From CAZEHS01 sp964649745 (GTDB lineage: Bacteria > Bacillota > Clostridia > Peptostreptococcales > Acidaminobacteraceae), in assembly GCA_964649745.1 (NCBI GenBank), contig CAZYQI010000035.1, forward strand, positions 1-32,311: 32,311 nt of DNA. Reading direction: 5' to 3'. Made by a program: the position numbers and the translations under genes. The notes under the pieces were generated by a model. The model saw only the letters and a program-made list of their open reading frames with translations. It had not been told where the DNA came from and did no database searches. Shown piece by piece: positions 23,904 through 31,986 of this stretch (positions are counted from its first letter, which is position 1; each line of letters begins with the position of its first letter).

Positions 23904-24012
23904 TTTAGAAATTTAGAATATACTAATATAATGAGAACGGGCATACCTATACGTTCTCACTAAGTGAAAAAGCTTCTCCAACTGAAAATGATCGGTTGGA
24001 GAAGCTTTTTTC
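23904..24012 (+). ncRNA. Possible small RNA gene between convergent genes
   Basis: TTTAGA (23904-23909), a 17-bp spacer and TATAAT (23927-23932) make a promoter that points at a strong terminator. The transcript would start near 23939 and run about 73 nt to the T6 tract ending near 24011. A GAGAACG/CGTTCTC repeat (23933-23939 and 23952-23958) overlaps the start. It has no ORF of note. The alternative is simple read-through termination of the MFS gene. Confidence 0.35.
23966..24012. terminator. Bidirectional terminator between MFS gene and yeiH-like gene
   Basis: AAAAAGCTTCTCCAAC (23967-23982) pairs perfectly with 23995-24010 and is flanked by T and A tracts, serving both converging genes. 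Its T tract touches the stop codon of the minus-strand gene. Confidence 0.92.
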
Positions 24013-24997
24013 ATTGCATCAGTGTTCCCTGAACAACCAGGGCGGTTACAGAAAGAACTGCCCAGCAGATGAAACCAAGGAGGATTGGCCTGGTGCCGCT
24101 GCGGATCAGCTTTATCAGGTGGGTGTTCAGTCCGATAGAGGCCATCGCCATGACAATGAGGAATTTACCGGCCTGGGCCAATGTGCTGCTAAATTCTGTG
24201 GGCAGCGGCAGATAGGTGTTCACGATTGAAGCAGCCAGGAAGCCAAGTACAAACCAGGGGAAAACTTTTTTAAAATCATAAGCTGCTCCGGAGCCTCTTG
24301 CTTGTTTTGAAATCATGAAGGCCAGAGCCAGGGTTATGGGAACAATCATCAGGGTACGCGTAAGCTTCACAATAACCGCCAGGTTGCCGGCCTTATCGCT
24401 GAAGGCGTATCCTGCAGCCACAACAGAGGAGGTGTCGTTGACAGCGGTGCCGGTCCAAAGTCCGAAGCTTTGGTCCGTCATGCCCATCAGGTGTCCCAGT
24501 GGCGGGAACAGAAAAGCGGCAATGACATTGAAAAGAAAGATAGTGGAGATGGCATGGGCCACCTCTTCATCGTCTGCGCCGATCACCGGCGCGGTGGCGG
24601 CGATGGCGGAACCTCCGCAAATGGCAGTTCCAACACCAATCAGAGTTCGGGTGTTCCCTTCAACCTTCAGCATGTGCCCTGCGGCCCAGGCCGTGAGAAA
24701 GGTTGCCGTAAGGGTGAACACCATCAGAAGGAGGGTATGATTCCCCACCTCCAGAACCCGGAAAAGATTCATTTCGAAGCCCAGGAGTATGATGGCTGCC
24801 TGCAGCAGCTTTTTTGATGTGAACTGTATCCCCGGATTGAAGCGGATTGGCCGTTTCCAAAACGCCAAAAGCATTCCGAACAGGATTCCAGCTACCGGAG
24901 CTCCCATGACGGGAACCGCTTTTCCAAATTGCCAGGCAGGCATTGCAATAAGAGCAGCCAGCAGGATACCAGGCAGGATTTTTCTAATAGTTGACAT
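24011..24997 (-). CDS. YeiH/UPF0324 family putative exporter
   Basis: This 328-residue membrane protein has about ten helices and belongs to UPF0324 (YeiH), annotated as putative sulfate or sulfite-related exporters. Signature segments are GAPVAGILFGMLLAF, LLQAAIILLGFEMNL, the GVGTAICGGSAIAATAPVIGADDEEVAHAI loop region and GTAVNDTSSVVAAGYAF, with a final ASIGLNTHL helix. The start at 24997 is chosen because GGGG lies eight bases upstream, whereas the ATG two codons earlier is too close. No LysR regulator, often adjacent in other genomes, is seen. The substrate is inferred from family only. Confidence 0.88.
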   Translation of the reverse strand: MSTIRKILPGILLAALIAMPAWQFGKAVPVMGAPVAGILFGMLLAFWKRPIRFNPGIQFTSKKLLQAAIILLGFEMNLFRVLEVGNHTLLLMVFTLTATFLTAWAAGHMLKVEGNTRTLIGVGTAICGGSAIAATAPVIGADDEEVAHAISTIFLFNVIAAFLFPPLGHLMGMTDQSFGLWTGTAVNDTSSVVAAGYAFSDKAGNLAVIVKLTRTLMIVPITLALAFMISKQARGSGAAYDFKKVFPWFVLGFLAASIVNTYLPLPTEFSSTLAQAGKFLIVMAMASIGLNTHLIKLIRSGTRPILLGFICWAVLSVTALVVQGTLMQ

Positions 24998-25104
24998 AAG
25001 CATTTCCCCTTTCCAATAAGAAATAATACACCTAACCGGCGAAAAAGGAAAGTGCGACTGAGCACCCGTATCGCAGCATTCATCGAAATTTTGTAATTAA
25101 TCAG

Positions 25105-25135
25105 AGGACTGCATTCACAGCAGTCCTTATTTTTA
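25105..25135 (+). terminator. Orphan plus-strand terminator upstream of yitT
   Basis: AGGACTGC (25105-25112) pairs with GCAGTCCT (25120-25127), loop ATTCACA, then TATTTTTA. No plus-strand gene ends nearby, because the gene to the left runs the other way. It may end a short RNA or attenuate the yitT transcript. Confidence 0.65.
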
Positions 25136-25239
25136 TGGCGTACTGGAGATGCTGGCGTGTAAAGGCGATGGTTTTCTGTTCACGGGTCAGGGTATAACCC
25201 GTTGTAGAATGCAATTTGATCAAAAGGAGGAGCGTGGTT

Positions 25240-26097
25240 ATGCGACATCATCCCGTCATCAAGAAAATCAGCCGCGTTTTCTTTCTTCTCATGGGTTCAA
25301 TGCTTACAGCCGTGGGGCTGGAGGTTTTCCTTATTCCCAACAATATCATCGACGGTGGCATTGTTGGAATATCAATTATTGCCAGTTATCTGACCAAATG
25401 GCCCCTGGGGTTGTTCATTTTCGTGCTTAACGTTCCGTTTCTGATCCTGGGTTACAAGCAAATTGGGAAAACCTTTGTTCTTACCTCTCTTTTTTCAATC
25501 TCCTGTCTGTCGATATTCGTCAATTTTCTGCACCCCGTAGCAAGCCTTACCCAGGATGTGTTACTCGCAACGGTTTTCGGAGGAATTGTCCTTGGCTTTG
25601 GTGTTGGGCTGATCATTCGATATGGTGGTTCCCTGGATGGCACAGAGATGGTGGCCATTATGTTTAACAAGCAGACGGTTTTCTCAGTGGGTGAAACGGT
25701 GATGCTGTTCAATGTATTCATCATCAGCAGTGCTGGTCTCGTTTTCGGCTGGGATCGGGCCATGTATTCTCTGCTGGCGTACTTTATCGCCTACAAAACT
25801 ATCGACATCACGATTGAGGGGTTGGAAGAAGCCAAGGCAGCCATGATCATCTCGGACAACTTTCATGACATTGCAGAGGCCATTCGGGACCGCTTGGGCA
25901 GGAAAGTGACCTATCTGTTCGGCTCCGGCATCGAGGGCGCCATTGAACGTACTATGACCATTTATGTCGTCATAACCCGGCTGGAGGTGGCGAAGCTGCG
26001 GAGTATTGTGCTTGAAAAGGATCCGGAAGCGTTTGTGGCCATCCATGATGTAAACGAGGTTATGGGAGGGAAACATCGTAAAAAGGCGATCCACTGA
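25240..26097 (+). CDS. YitT family membrane protein (DUF161/DUF2179)
   Basis: This 285-residue protein has five or six N-terminal helices (YitT_membrane) containing the GLEVFLIPNNIIDGGIVGIS entry motif and GGSLDGTEMVAIMF. It ends in a soluble DUF2179 domain of about 80 residues (from EEAKAAMIISDNFHDIAEAI to INDVMGG-like AIHDVNEVMGG). The substrate is not known for any well-supported member. The ATG at 25240 with AAGGAGG upstream is used; an in-frame TTG at 25216 overlaps that site. A hairpin ACGGGT/ACCCGT (25182-25202) overlaps the likely -10. It begins a run of same-strand genes to 29442. Confidence 0.9.
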   Translation: MRHHPVIKKISRVFFLLMGSMLTAVGLEVFLIPNNIIDGGIVGISIIASYLTKWPLGLFIFVLNVPFLILGYKQIGKTFVLTSLFSISCLSIFVNFLHPVASLTQDVLLATVFGGIVLGFGVGLIIRYGGSLDGTEMVAIMFNKQTVFSVGETVMLFNVFIISSAGLVFGWDRAMYSLLAYFIAYKTIDITIEGLEEAKAAMIISDNFHDIAEAIRDRLGRKVTYLFGSGIEGAIERTMTIYVVITRLEVAKLRSIVLEKDPEAFVAIHDVNEVMGGKHRKKAIH

Positions 26098-26170
26098 TTT
26101 TGAATTAAATTGATTCTGCTTGTGCCTCGGAAATACCCTGTGGTACAGTTGGACCATGGGGTGATATGAA

Positions 26171-26824
26171 ATGAGTAAATTAACCAAGCGTCTGTGTCGA
26201 CTTCTGCTGGGATTGTTTTTGTATGCCCTGGGTATCGTAATGACCATGAAGGCCAATATCGGCTACGCTCCTTGGGAGGTTTTTCACGCAGGAGTTGGGA
26301 AAACCATTGGTATGACCATTGGAAATGTGTCGATTTTGACGGGGCTCCTGATTGTGTTGATCGTTTACTTTATGGGGGAGAAGCTGGGCCTCGGTACCTT
26401 GCTGAATATGGTGCTGATTGGGGTTTTTATGGATATCCTGCTGGGTACGGGCATCGTACCGGTCATGAAGGGCTGGTTTTGGGGATTTGTCATGCTGTTG
26501 TCGGGGCTGTTCGTCATCGCCTCGGCATCCTACTTCTATATCGGATCAGGCTTCGGTGCCGGGCCCCGGGACAGCTTGATGGTGGTACTTACCCGAAAAA
26601 CCGGCCTAGCGGTGGGGATTTGCCGCGGAGCCATTGAAGTGGCCGCTGTTCTGACAGGATGGTTTCTGGGAGGCATGGTGGGGGCCGGAACGGTGATTTC
26701 CGCCATCGCCATCGGAGCCTGTGTACAGGTTACTTTTCGGCTGCTTAAGTTCGATCCCACAAAGATAAAGCACGAAACCCTGGATCAAACAGTCAAACAG
26801 CTTGCCGGGATTTTCGGTTCATAG
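26171..26824 (+). CDS. YczE/YyaS family membrane protein
   Basis: This 217-residue protein has five helices and matches the YczE/YyaS group: LFLYALGIVMTMKANIGYAPWEVFHAG at the start (core LGIVMTMKANIGYAPWE) and GSGFGAGPRDSLMVVLTRKTG in the middle, then VAAVLTGWFLGGMVGAGT. These proteins are distant relatives of YitT, the upstream neighbour, sharing the sequence pattern G-x-P-[RD]-[SG] at the re-entrant point. Bacillus YczE is needed for surfactin and related production, by an unknown mechanism. A TTGTGC/TACAGT pair 18 bp apart before the gene may be its promoter. Ribosome binding site: GGGGTGAT. Confidence 0.85.
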   Translation: MSKLTKRLCRLLLGLFLYALGIVMTMKANIGYAPWEVFHAGVGKTIGMTIGNVSILTGLLIVLIVYFMGEKLGLGTLLNMVLIGVFMDILLGTGIVPVMKGWFWGFVMLLSGLFVIASASYFYIGSGFGAGPRDSLMVVLTRKTGLAVGICRGAIEVAAVLTGWFLGGMVGAGTVISAIAIGACVQVTFRLLKFDPTKIKHETLDQTVKQLAGIFGS

Positions 26825-26833
26825 AAAAATCAA

Positions 26834-26856
26834 TGGACTCCATCGTTGATGGGGTC
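26834..26856 (+). repeat. Hairpin between yczE-like gene and fetA
   Basis: GGACTCCATC pairs with GATGGGGTCC across a GTT loop with one mismatch. There is no strong T tract. It may be a partial terminator that lowers readthrough into the fetAB pair. Confidence 0.45.
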
Positions 26857-26880
26857 CTTAGTATCACGGAGGCAATGAGA

Positions 26881-27504
26881 ATGCAGATTAGAACGGAAGC
26901 CCTGGTTTTTAAGGAACTGATTCGGTATCCGAACCTCACCTTTGAAAGCGGCGCTGTACATTTTATTGTCGGCGAGAGCGGCAGCGGAAAGAGCACATTG
27001 CTAAAGCTTTTGAATAACACCGTTAGCCCGGACAGTGGGCGGATTTTTCTTGATGGCAGGCCGATTGAAGAGTGGGACCCCATCCTTCTCAGACAAAAGG
27101 TGTCCTTGGTAGCCCAAGAGGCCTGGGTATTTCCGGGAACCATCCTGGAGAATTTTCAGCAATTTCATAGCCTGAGAGGTATTGAAACCCCATTGGAGGC
27201 TGAGGTGGAGGAAATCTGCCGTCTGTGCCGGCTGGAATTCCCACTGGATCATGAGGTTTCCAATCTGTCCGGTGGAGAGCGTCACCGACTTTTCATCGCA
27301 CTTTTTTTGATTCTGAAACCGGATGTACTCATGCTTGACGAGCCCACGGCGGCCTTGGATGAGAAAAACAGCTGGCAGGTTATCGGAAATGTGATTGCCT
27401 TTTGTAAGACTCAGGGGATAACGCTGGTTGTTGTGAGCCATGACCGCGCCGTCGCCCGGCAATTCAGTGAGAAGACCGTAGAACTCCTAAAGGGAGGTGC
27501 GTGA
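26881..27504 (+). CDS. fetA: FetA/YbbL-type ABC transporter ATPase
   Basis: This 207-residue ATP-binding subunit has Walker A GESGSGKS (31-38), a Q-loop in LVAQEAW, signature LSGGE (129-133), Walker B VLMLDEP (149-155) and the switch histidine H187 in VVSHD. It pairs with the next gene, whose UPF0014 family defines the FetAB (YbbLM) system, implicated in iron export and oxidative stress resistance in E. coli. The ATG at 26881 sits eight bases after GGAGG; the ATG at 26875 is too close and the ATG at 26833 lies in a hairpin. The next start is one base after its stop. Confidence 0.88.
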   Translation: MQIRTEALVFKELIRYPNLTFESGAVHFIVGESGSGKSTLLKLLNNTVSPDSGRIFLDGRPIEEWDPILLRQKVSLVAQEAWVFPGTILENFQQFHSLRGIETPLEAEVEEICRLCRLEFPLDHEVSNLSGGERHRLFIALFLILKPDVLMLDEPTAALDEKNSWQVIGNVIAFCKTQGITLVVVSHDRAVARQFSEKTVELLKGGA

Positions 27505-27505
27505 T

Positions 27506-28279
27506 ATGGCGGGTGCCGTACCGATCAGTCTGTGGCAGTTCAGCATGGTATATCTTCTGCTGATTATCGTATTGGGGATCATGAAGCGTTCAAAAATCGA
27601 TAAGACAAGGCTTCTGTTGACTGCCAGTGTCAAGATGACGGTGCAGCTTATCTTGGCCGGGCTGTTGCTTCAGTACATCTTTTCCAATCCTCACCCGGTG
27701 TTCACGGTTTTATTCATTACGGTGATGATCGGCTTTTCCATCAACCGGGTGTATGAAACCCGCAAGGAGCTCAATTCCCGATTCAAAATAGCCGTGGCAA
27801 TTTCCCTCTCCCTATCCGGTCTTTCGGTGCTTGTATTTTTCGTGGCCGGCGTACTGGGGCAAAGCCTGTTTAACCCGCAATATGCCATTCCCCTGGCAGG
27901 TATGATCGTAGGGAATGCCATGACCGGTGTTACCCTAGGGATACGAGCCTTTTTTGATTCGGTTAACAGTGACAGGCGAAAGATCGACTCCCTGGTGAAT
28001 CTTGGAATAGATTTCAAGACCATTCTGCGCCCCTATGTCAATCACGCCCTTGAGTCGGCACTGATGCCAACCCTGAACTCAATGCTTGGCATGGGAATCA
28101 TATTCCTGCCGGGGATGATGACCGGGCAAATGCTGTCAGGCACCCTTCCGTTGACAGCAATCATGTACCAGATTGCCATTATGATTGCCATCTGTACATC
28201 GGTTTGTCTGTCTGTATTCTGTACCCTGAATATGGGCTACCGCAGTCTGTATAATGAAAGGCAGCAATATATGGGATAG
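27506..28279 (+). CDS. fetB: FetB/YbbM-type ABC permease (UPF0014)
   Basis: This 257-residue membrane protein has about seven helices. UPF0014 marks are the LTASVKMTVQLILAGLLLQYIF region, MIGFSINRVYETRKEL, IPLAGMIVGNAMTGVTLG and the GIIFLPGMMTGQMLSGTLP coupling region. It is the permease partner of the upstream ATPase, and the pair is probably an iron (possibly other metal) exporter. The ATG at 27506 follows GGGAGGTG six bases away; an in-frame GTG at 27497 would overlap fetA and is less likely. No separate promoter is visible, so fetAB are one transcript. Confidence 0.92.
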   Translation: MAGAVPISLWQFSMVYLLLIIVLGIMKRSKIDKTRLLLTASVKMTVQLILAGLLLQYIFSNPHPVFTVLFITVMIGFSINRVYETRKELNSRFKIAVAISLSLSGLSVLVFFVAGVLGQSLFNPQYAIPLAGMIVGNAMTGVTLGIRAFFDSVNSDRRKIDSLVNLGIDFKTILRPYVNHALESALMPTLNSMLGMGIIFLPGMMTGQMLSGTLPLTAIMYQIAIMIAICTSVCLSVFCTLNMGYRSLYNERQQYMG

Positions 28280-28330
28280 TGAAAAGAAACCTTGTAATTA
28301 CCGCCTCAACGGCTTTAGGAGGATTGAACT

Positions 28331-28777
28331 ATGCGTATTCTGGTGGATGCTGATGCATGTCCTGTGAAGGACAGGATTGAAAGGGTAGCAAAAAAACTAC
28401 ATATTCCGGTGATATTTTTCTGTGATATCCATCACCGTATTGAAAGCGATTACGGAACAGTCATCACCGTTGACAGCGGGCGGGATTCAGCGGATCTTCG
28501 GCTGACAAATGCGCTGGTACCCGGGGATGTGGTGGTGACACAGGATTACGGGTTAGCCACATTGGCCCTGGCAAGAGGTTCCAGGGCGATCAATACAACC
28601 GGCGGAAAGTATACGGAGCAGAATATCGACCAGCTTCTTTTTGAAAGGCATACAGCGATGAAGGCACGCAATGCAGGGTTTCGCACCAAGGGGCCTTCCA
28701 AGCGTCAGCGGGAAGACGATGAGGCCTTTGAAAGATGTTTGAGGGAGATATGCCTGGGGGAAAATATCAAGACATAG
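28331..28777 (+). CDS. UPF0178 (YaiI/YqxD) family protein
   Basis: This 148-residue protein starts MRILVDADACPVKDRIERVA, with the conserved DADACP motif and downstream DSGRDSADLRLTNAL and VVTQDYGLATLAL. These acidic clusters make a NYN/PIN-like nuclease fold likely, though activity is not established. It ends with a lysine/arginine-rich segment. Ribosome binding site TAGGAGG is good. It is 51 nt after fetB and may be in the same transcript. Confidence 0.92.
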   Translation: MRILVDADACPVKDRIERVAKKLHIPVIFFCDIHHRIESDYGTVITVDSGRDSADLRLTNALVPGDVVVTQDYGLATLALARGSRAINTTGGKYTEQNIDQLLFERHTAMKARNAGFRTKGPSKRQREDDEAFERCLREICLGENIKT

Positions 28778-28807
28778 ATACAAACGGGTCATAGGATATG
28801 GTAGAAT

Positions 28808-28823
28808 TCTAATCATGATTAGA
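28808..28823. promoter_or_regulatory. Perfect 16-bp palindrome before DUF3841 gene
   Basis: TCTAATCATGATTAGA is perfectly self-complementary and lies directly after a TAGAAT -10-like box at 28802-28807 and 25 bases before the next start codon. It is in the right place for a dimeric repressor. I do not recognise the site. Confidence 0.5.
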
Positions 28824-28848
28824 TAATCCTGAAACTGAGGAGACCCAT

Positions 28849-29442
28849 ATGAATCCAAACAGCAAAGACGGCAAGGTTACGCTTTGGACCCAGCAGGATA
28901 TCCGCAGCCTTGACGAGCTGAAGAAAAACGGAACCATTCGCATTCAGAAGCACCACCTGGAAGAAAAATTCGAGCTGATTTCGGGATATGTCATCAATCT
29001 TTACAGCTGGTTCATTCAGCAGGCTGAGAAACGGGTTCCCAGGCCCCCTGGGGTAGAATTCCCCGTGTGGTGCTCTGTCAGTGAGGAGAACATGCTGCGA
29101 CCCACAGAGGATACCGTCGTCTATGTTTTGGAGGTGGATGAATCCGAAATCATCTATTTTGACGGCTACAAATGGGACCATGTGCTGAATCATATCTATA
29201 TTCCTGCAGATGAGGCGGATCAGATCGCCTATGAGAGAGAGATGAAGAAGCTGGGCCATGAGAATCTGTTCGGATTTTTTGAAGAGGGGAAATCACATTT
29301 TTATCCCCGGGAAAGAAAGCGTATTTCAGACAGCTGGATTCGGGTATTCGATATCGATGGGTGGAATATCTTCCGGGTACAGGCGAACATTTGGGAAATC
29401 CGTCAGGACATGGTGAAGGATATTCTGTACGATGCGGATTAA
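28849..29442 (+). CDS. DUF3841 family protein
   Basis: This 197-residue soluble protein matches DUF3841: it has the VTLWTQQDIRSLDEL start, a YSWFIQQAEKRVPRPPGVEFPVW stretch (core EKRVPRPPGVEFPVW) and the acidic FDGYKWDHVLN segment about halfway. The C-terminal third (from residue about 145, ERKRISDSWIRVFD onward) also carries aromatic, surface-type motifs. No function is known for the family. Ribosome binding site: GAGGAG. It lies under a palindromic site and is followed by a strong terminator, so it may form its own small unit despite its position at the end of a gene run. Confidence 0.85.
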   Translation: MNPNSKDGKVTLWTQQDIRSLDELKKNGTIRIQKHHLEEKFELISGYVINLYSWFIQQAEKRVPRPPGVEFPVWCSVSEENMLRPTEDTVVYVLEVDESEIIYFDGYKWDHVLNHIYIPADEADQIAYEREMKKLGHENLFGFFEEGKSHFYPRERKRISDSWIRVFDIDGWNIFRVQANIWEIRQDMVKDILYDAD

Positions 29443-29472
29443 GACACGCCCATAAAATAAATGAAGCCATGG

Positions 29473-29525
29473 AAAAAGAGCATTCTTGAACAGGGAAACA
29501 ACCTGTTTAGGAATGCTCTTTTTTT
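29473..29525. terminator. Bidirectional terminator between DUF3841 and chemoreceptor genes
   Basis: AAAAAGAGCATTC (29473-29485) pairs with GAATGCTCTTTTT (29511-29523). An inner AACAGG/CCTGTT pair extends the hairpin. T7 follows on the plus strand, and the A tract on the left serves the minus-strand gene, whose stop is at 29524-29526. Confidence 0.9.
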
Positions 29526-31986
29526 ACAGCTTATAGAGTTTGTCGAAATTAATCTGCCCGATGGAATTGATATTCAAGCCCCGGAGATTGTTGCTGTACG
29601 CTATGCCCACCTTGGGGTGGAAGAGGTAGACATACGGCGCCTCTTCCCTCAGGGTGTCACTGACGTTAATGTAATACTTTAAACGTTTTGCGGGATTAAG
29701 CATCTTCTTTGCGTTGGCCATCCAGTCCAATACATCATGATTAACATATCCCGCAAAATTATTGGAGCTGGCAGGATTCATTATGGGCTCTATAAAATTG
29801 TCGGTATCTCCGGTATCGGCAATCCAACGGGTAACAAAAAGATCAGTCTTTTCATATTCCCTGTTGGAGAAAAAGGACTGACTGGTGACATCCTTGAGCG
29901 AAACATCGAAACCGATGGCCTGGAGATTGTCCATAATAATCTTAACCGTATGGGCAAAAACACCGCCGGCTTTAACGTCGCGGGCACACAAGGAAAGCCG
30001 TTTGTTGGTGATGCCTGCGCTTTTAAGCATGTGCTGGGCCTTTTGGGGATCGTACGCATAGGGTTGAGGGCTATAGCCTCCCAGCATGGCCGAGGGCAGA
30101 GGATTGGACGCAACGCTTCCGAGGCCGCCCAAGGCCCGTTCGATGATCAGTTTTTTATCAATGGCGTGATTCAGAGCCTGCCGGGCTTCTTTACTCTTCA
30201 CCAAGGGATGTCCGGATCTTAGGTTGAAGCCCATGAAATAGATGGCCAACAGGTCCACCAGCTGTATCTGCGCCCCGCATGATCGGGCATCGTTGTAGGA
30301 CTGGCCATCCTCTATGCGGAAATAATCCAGCGTATTGGCCTTGAAGCGCTCCGGCCGTTCTGTGGAGCAGGTGGTGATATGGATTTCATTGGTATAGGGC
30401 TGCCCAAGGAAGTAATGGGGATTCGCCTTCAATACAGCGGACTCCGCCGTGATGTGGTCCAGGGAAAAAGGGCCGCCGCCTATGATTTTTCCTTGGCTCT
30501 CAAGGGCTTTTTTTGAAAGGATGGAGCAGTTGGCTTGTCCTAGATTCAGCAGGAATCCCGTGTAGGGGGCCTTCAACTGAATGCGGATCAGCTGGGGATT
30601 CACCACCTTGATTCCGGAAACGCTTGCAGCCCTCCCTTCAGCAAAATCTTTTGCACCGACAATGTCCGCAAGCAGCCAGGAAAGATCAGAGCGCAGCTTT
30701 GGGCTAAGCAGCCTTTCGTATGAAAAGCGAACATCATCGGTGGTGATGGGATCGCCGTTCTCAAAGCAAATGCCCTTGCGGAGCTGAAACTCCCACGTTA
30801 CGCCATCGTCCATTACAGACCAGGACTTCGCAATGCCGGGGGAGATGTTGCCCTGTTCGTTAATCGAGACAAGAGTGGCGTGAAGGTTAAGGAACAACTG
30901 GGTTTCAACGGCATCAGAGGAGAGCATGGGATCCAGATTTTGCGGAAGATAGCTGACGATGGTGTTTATTTTGGTCACGATTTCGCCGGCAAGCTGTGCA
31001 GACTGATGCAGGACTTCGTTAATTTCATTGAGACCGGATGAAAGCCTGTTCAAGGATGCCAGGGATGTGCTGGTGAACTCTGTGTTGAGCAGTGTCAGCT
31101 CAACGGTGTTGGTGAGCTTGTCAAATTGCTGGGTCATATCCTGAGTGGATTTAATCACCTCTTCAAGCGTTGAAGACTGTTTGGAAACTGCATGGCTTAT
31201 TTCTTCGGACACCGCGGTGCTTTCCTGAGCGGCTTCGATGATAGTCTTGAAGACCGTGCGGGTGTTCTCCGATATTTCCCTGCCAGCCACCACCTTGGTA
31301 TCTGTTTGGTCCATCAGAGCTGTGGCATTACGGATTGTATTTTTGAAATCGCCAAGGATCTGGTTGATCCTCTCCACGGACTCCAGGCTGTGGCTTGCTA
31401 GGCGTTTAACCTCATTTGCCACCACCGCAAATCCCCTTCCGGCATCTCCCGCTCTGGCGGCTTCTATTGAGGCGTTTAAGGCCAGCAGATTGGTACTGTC
31501 TGCAATCTCTTTTATGATGGTAATCAGTTCGTCGATATTCTGAGACTTCAGGAACAGATCGTCCACAGCTCCCTTAGCGGTTACAACGGAGTGCTGAATT
31601 TCATCCATAGAACGCATGGCGGAATCCACAGCACCGGTTCCTTCCTCGGCCACCTGAAGGGTTCTGCCGGTAATTTCCTTGGAGCTCTCTATACTGGCGA
31701 AAACCTCTTCTGTCAATGCATAGTAATTGCCTATTTCATCTACCACACCTTCAATGGAGGCGAGTTGCACATCGATGGCTTCGTTAATCTGCTTGGTTGT
31801 CGCAATAAGGCCGTTGGCGATATTTGAGGTTTCGTCCACCTGAGTGGACAGCCGGTGGATCATGCGGTTGTTGATAAGCCGCAAACGACATTCATCGTTG
31901 CCTAATCGCGTATCCCTGTTCCAATCAGAGACTTCAGATTTTGGATTCCCCTCTGTTTCACATCGTTCCCGTTTGTTGAAAAACAT
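29524..31986 (-). CDS. Soluble methyl-accepting protein fused to SBP_bac_5 domain
   Basis: This 820-residue protein has no signal peptide and no transmembrane helix that I can see. Residues 1-40 are polar. Residues about 42-330 form a long coiled-coil MCP signalling domain with the canonical hairpin tip around E175 (STNLLALNASIEAARAG, then GRGFAVVANEVKRLA). From about 345 to the end it matches the oligopeptide-type periplasmic binding fold SBP_bac_5, including DDGVTWEFQLRKGICFENGD (393-412) and DDVRFSYERLL. MCP tips bind cytoplasmic CheA/CheW, so the binding domain should also be cytoplasmic. E. coli SgrR is a precedent for a cytoplasmic SBP_bac_5 sensor. The ligand is unknown. The start is the ATG at 31986, with GAGGGGG upstream. 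Confidence 0.9.
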   Translation of the reverse strand: MFFNKRERCETEGNPKSEVSDWNRDTRLGNDECRLRLINNRMIHRLSTQVDETSNIANGLIATTKQINEAIDVQLASIEGVVDEIGNYYALTEEVFASIESSKEITGRTLQVAEEGTGAVDSAMRSMDEIQHSVVTAKGAVDDLFLKSQNIDELITIIKEIADSTNLLALNASIEAARAGDAGRGFAVVANEVKRLASHSLESVERINQILGDFKNTIRNATALMDQTDTKVVAGREISENTRTVFKTIIEAAQESTAVSEEISHAVSKQSSTLEEVIKSTQDMTQQFDKLTNTVELTLLNTEFTSTSLASLNRLSSGLNEINEVLHQSAQLAGEIVTKINTIVSYLPQNLDPMLSSDAVETQLFLNLHATLVSINEQGNISPGIAKSWSVMDDGVTWEFQLRKGICFENGDPITTDDVRFSYERLLSPKLRSDLSWLLADIVGAKDFAEGRAASVSGIKVVNPQLIRIQLKAPYTGFLLNLGQANCSILSKKALESQGKIIGGGPFSLDHITAESAVLKANPHYFLGQPYTNEIHITTCSTERPERFKANTLDYFRIEDGQSYNDARSCGAQIQLVDLLAIYFMGFNLRSGHPLVKSKEARQALNHAIDKKLIIERALGGLGSVASNPLPSAMLGGYSPQPYAYDPQKAQHMLKSAGITNKRLSLCARDVKAGGVFAHTVKIIMDNLQAIGFDVSLKDVTSQSFFSNREYEKTDLFVTRWIADTGDTDNFIEPIMNPASSNNFAGYVNHDVLDWMANAKKMLNPAKRLKYYINVSDTLREEAPYVYLFHPKVGIAYSNNLRGLNINSIGQINFDKLYKL

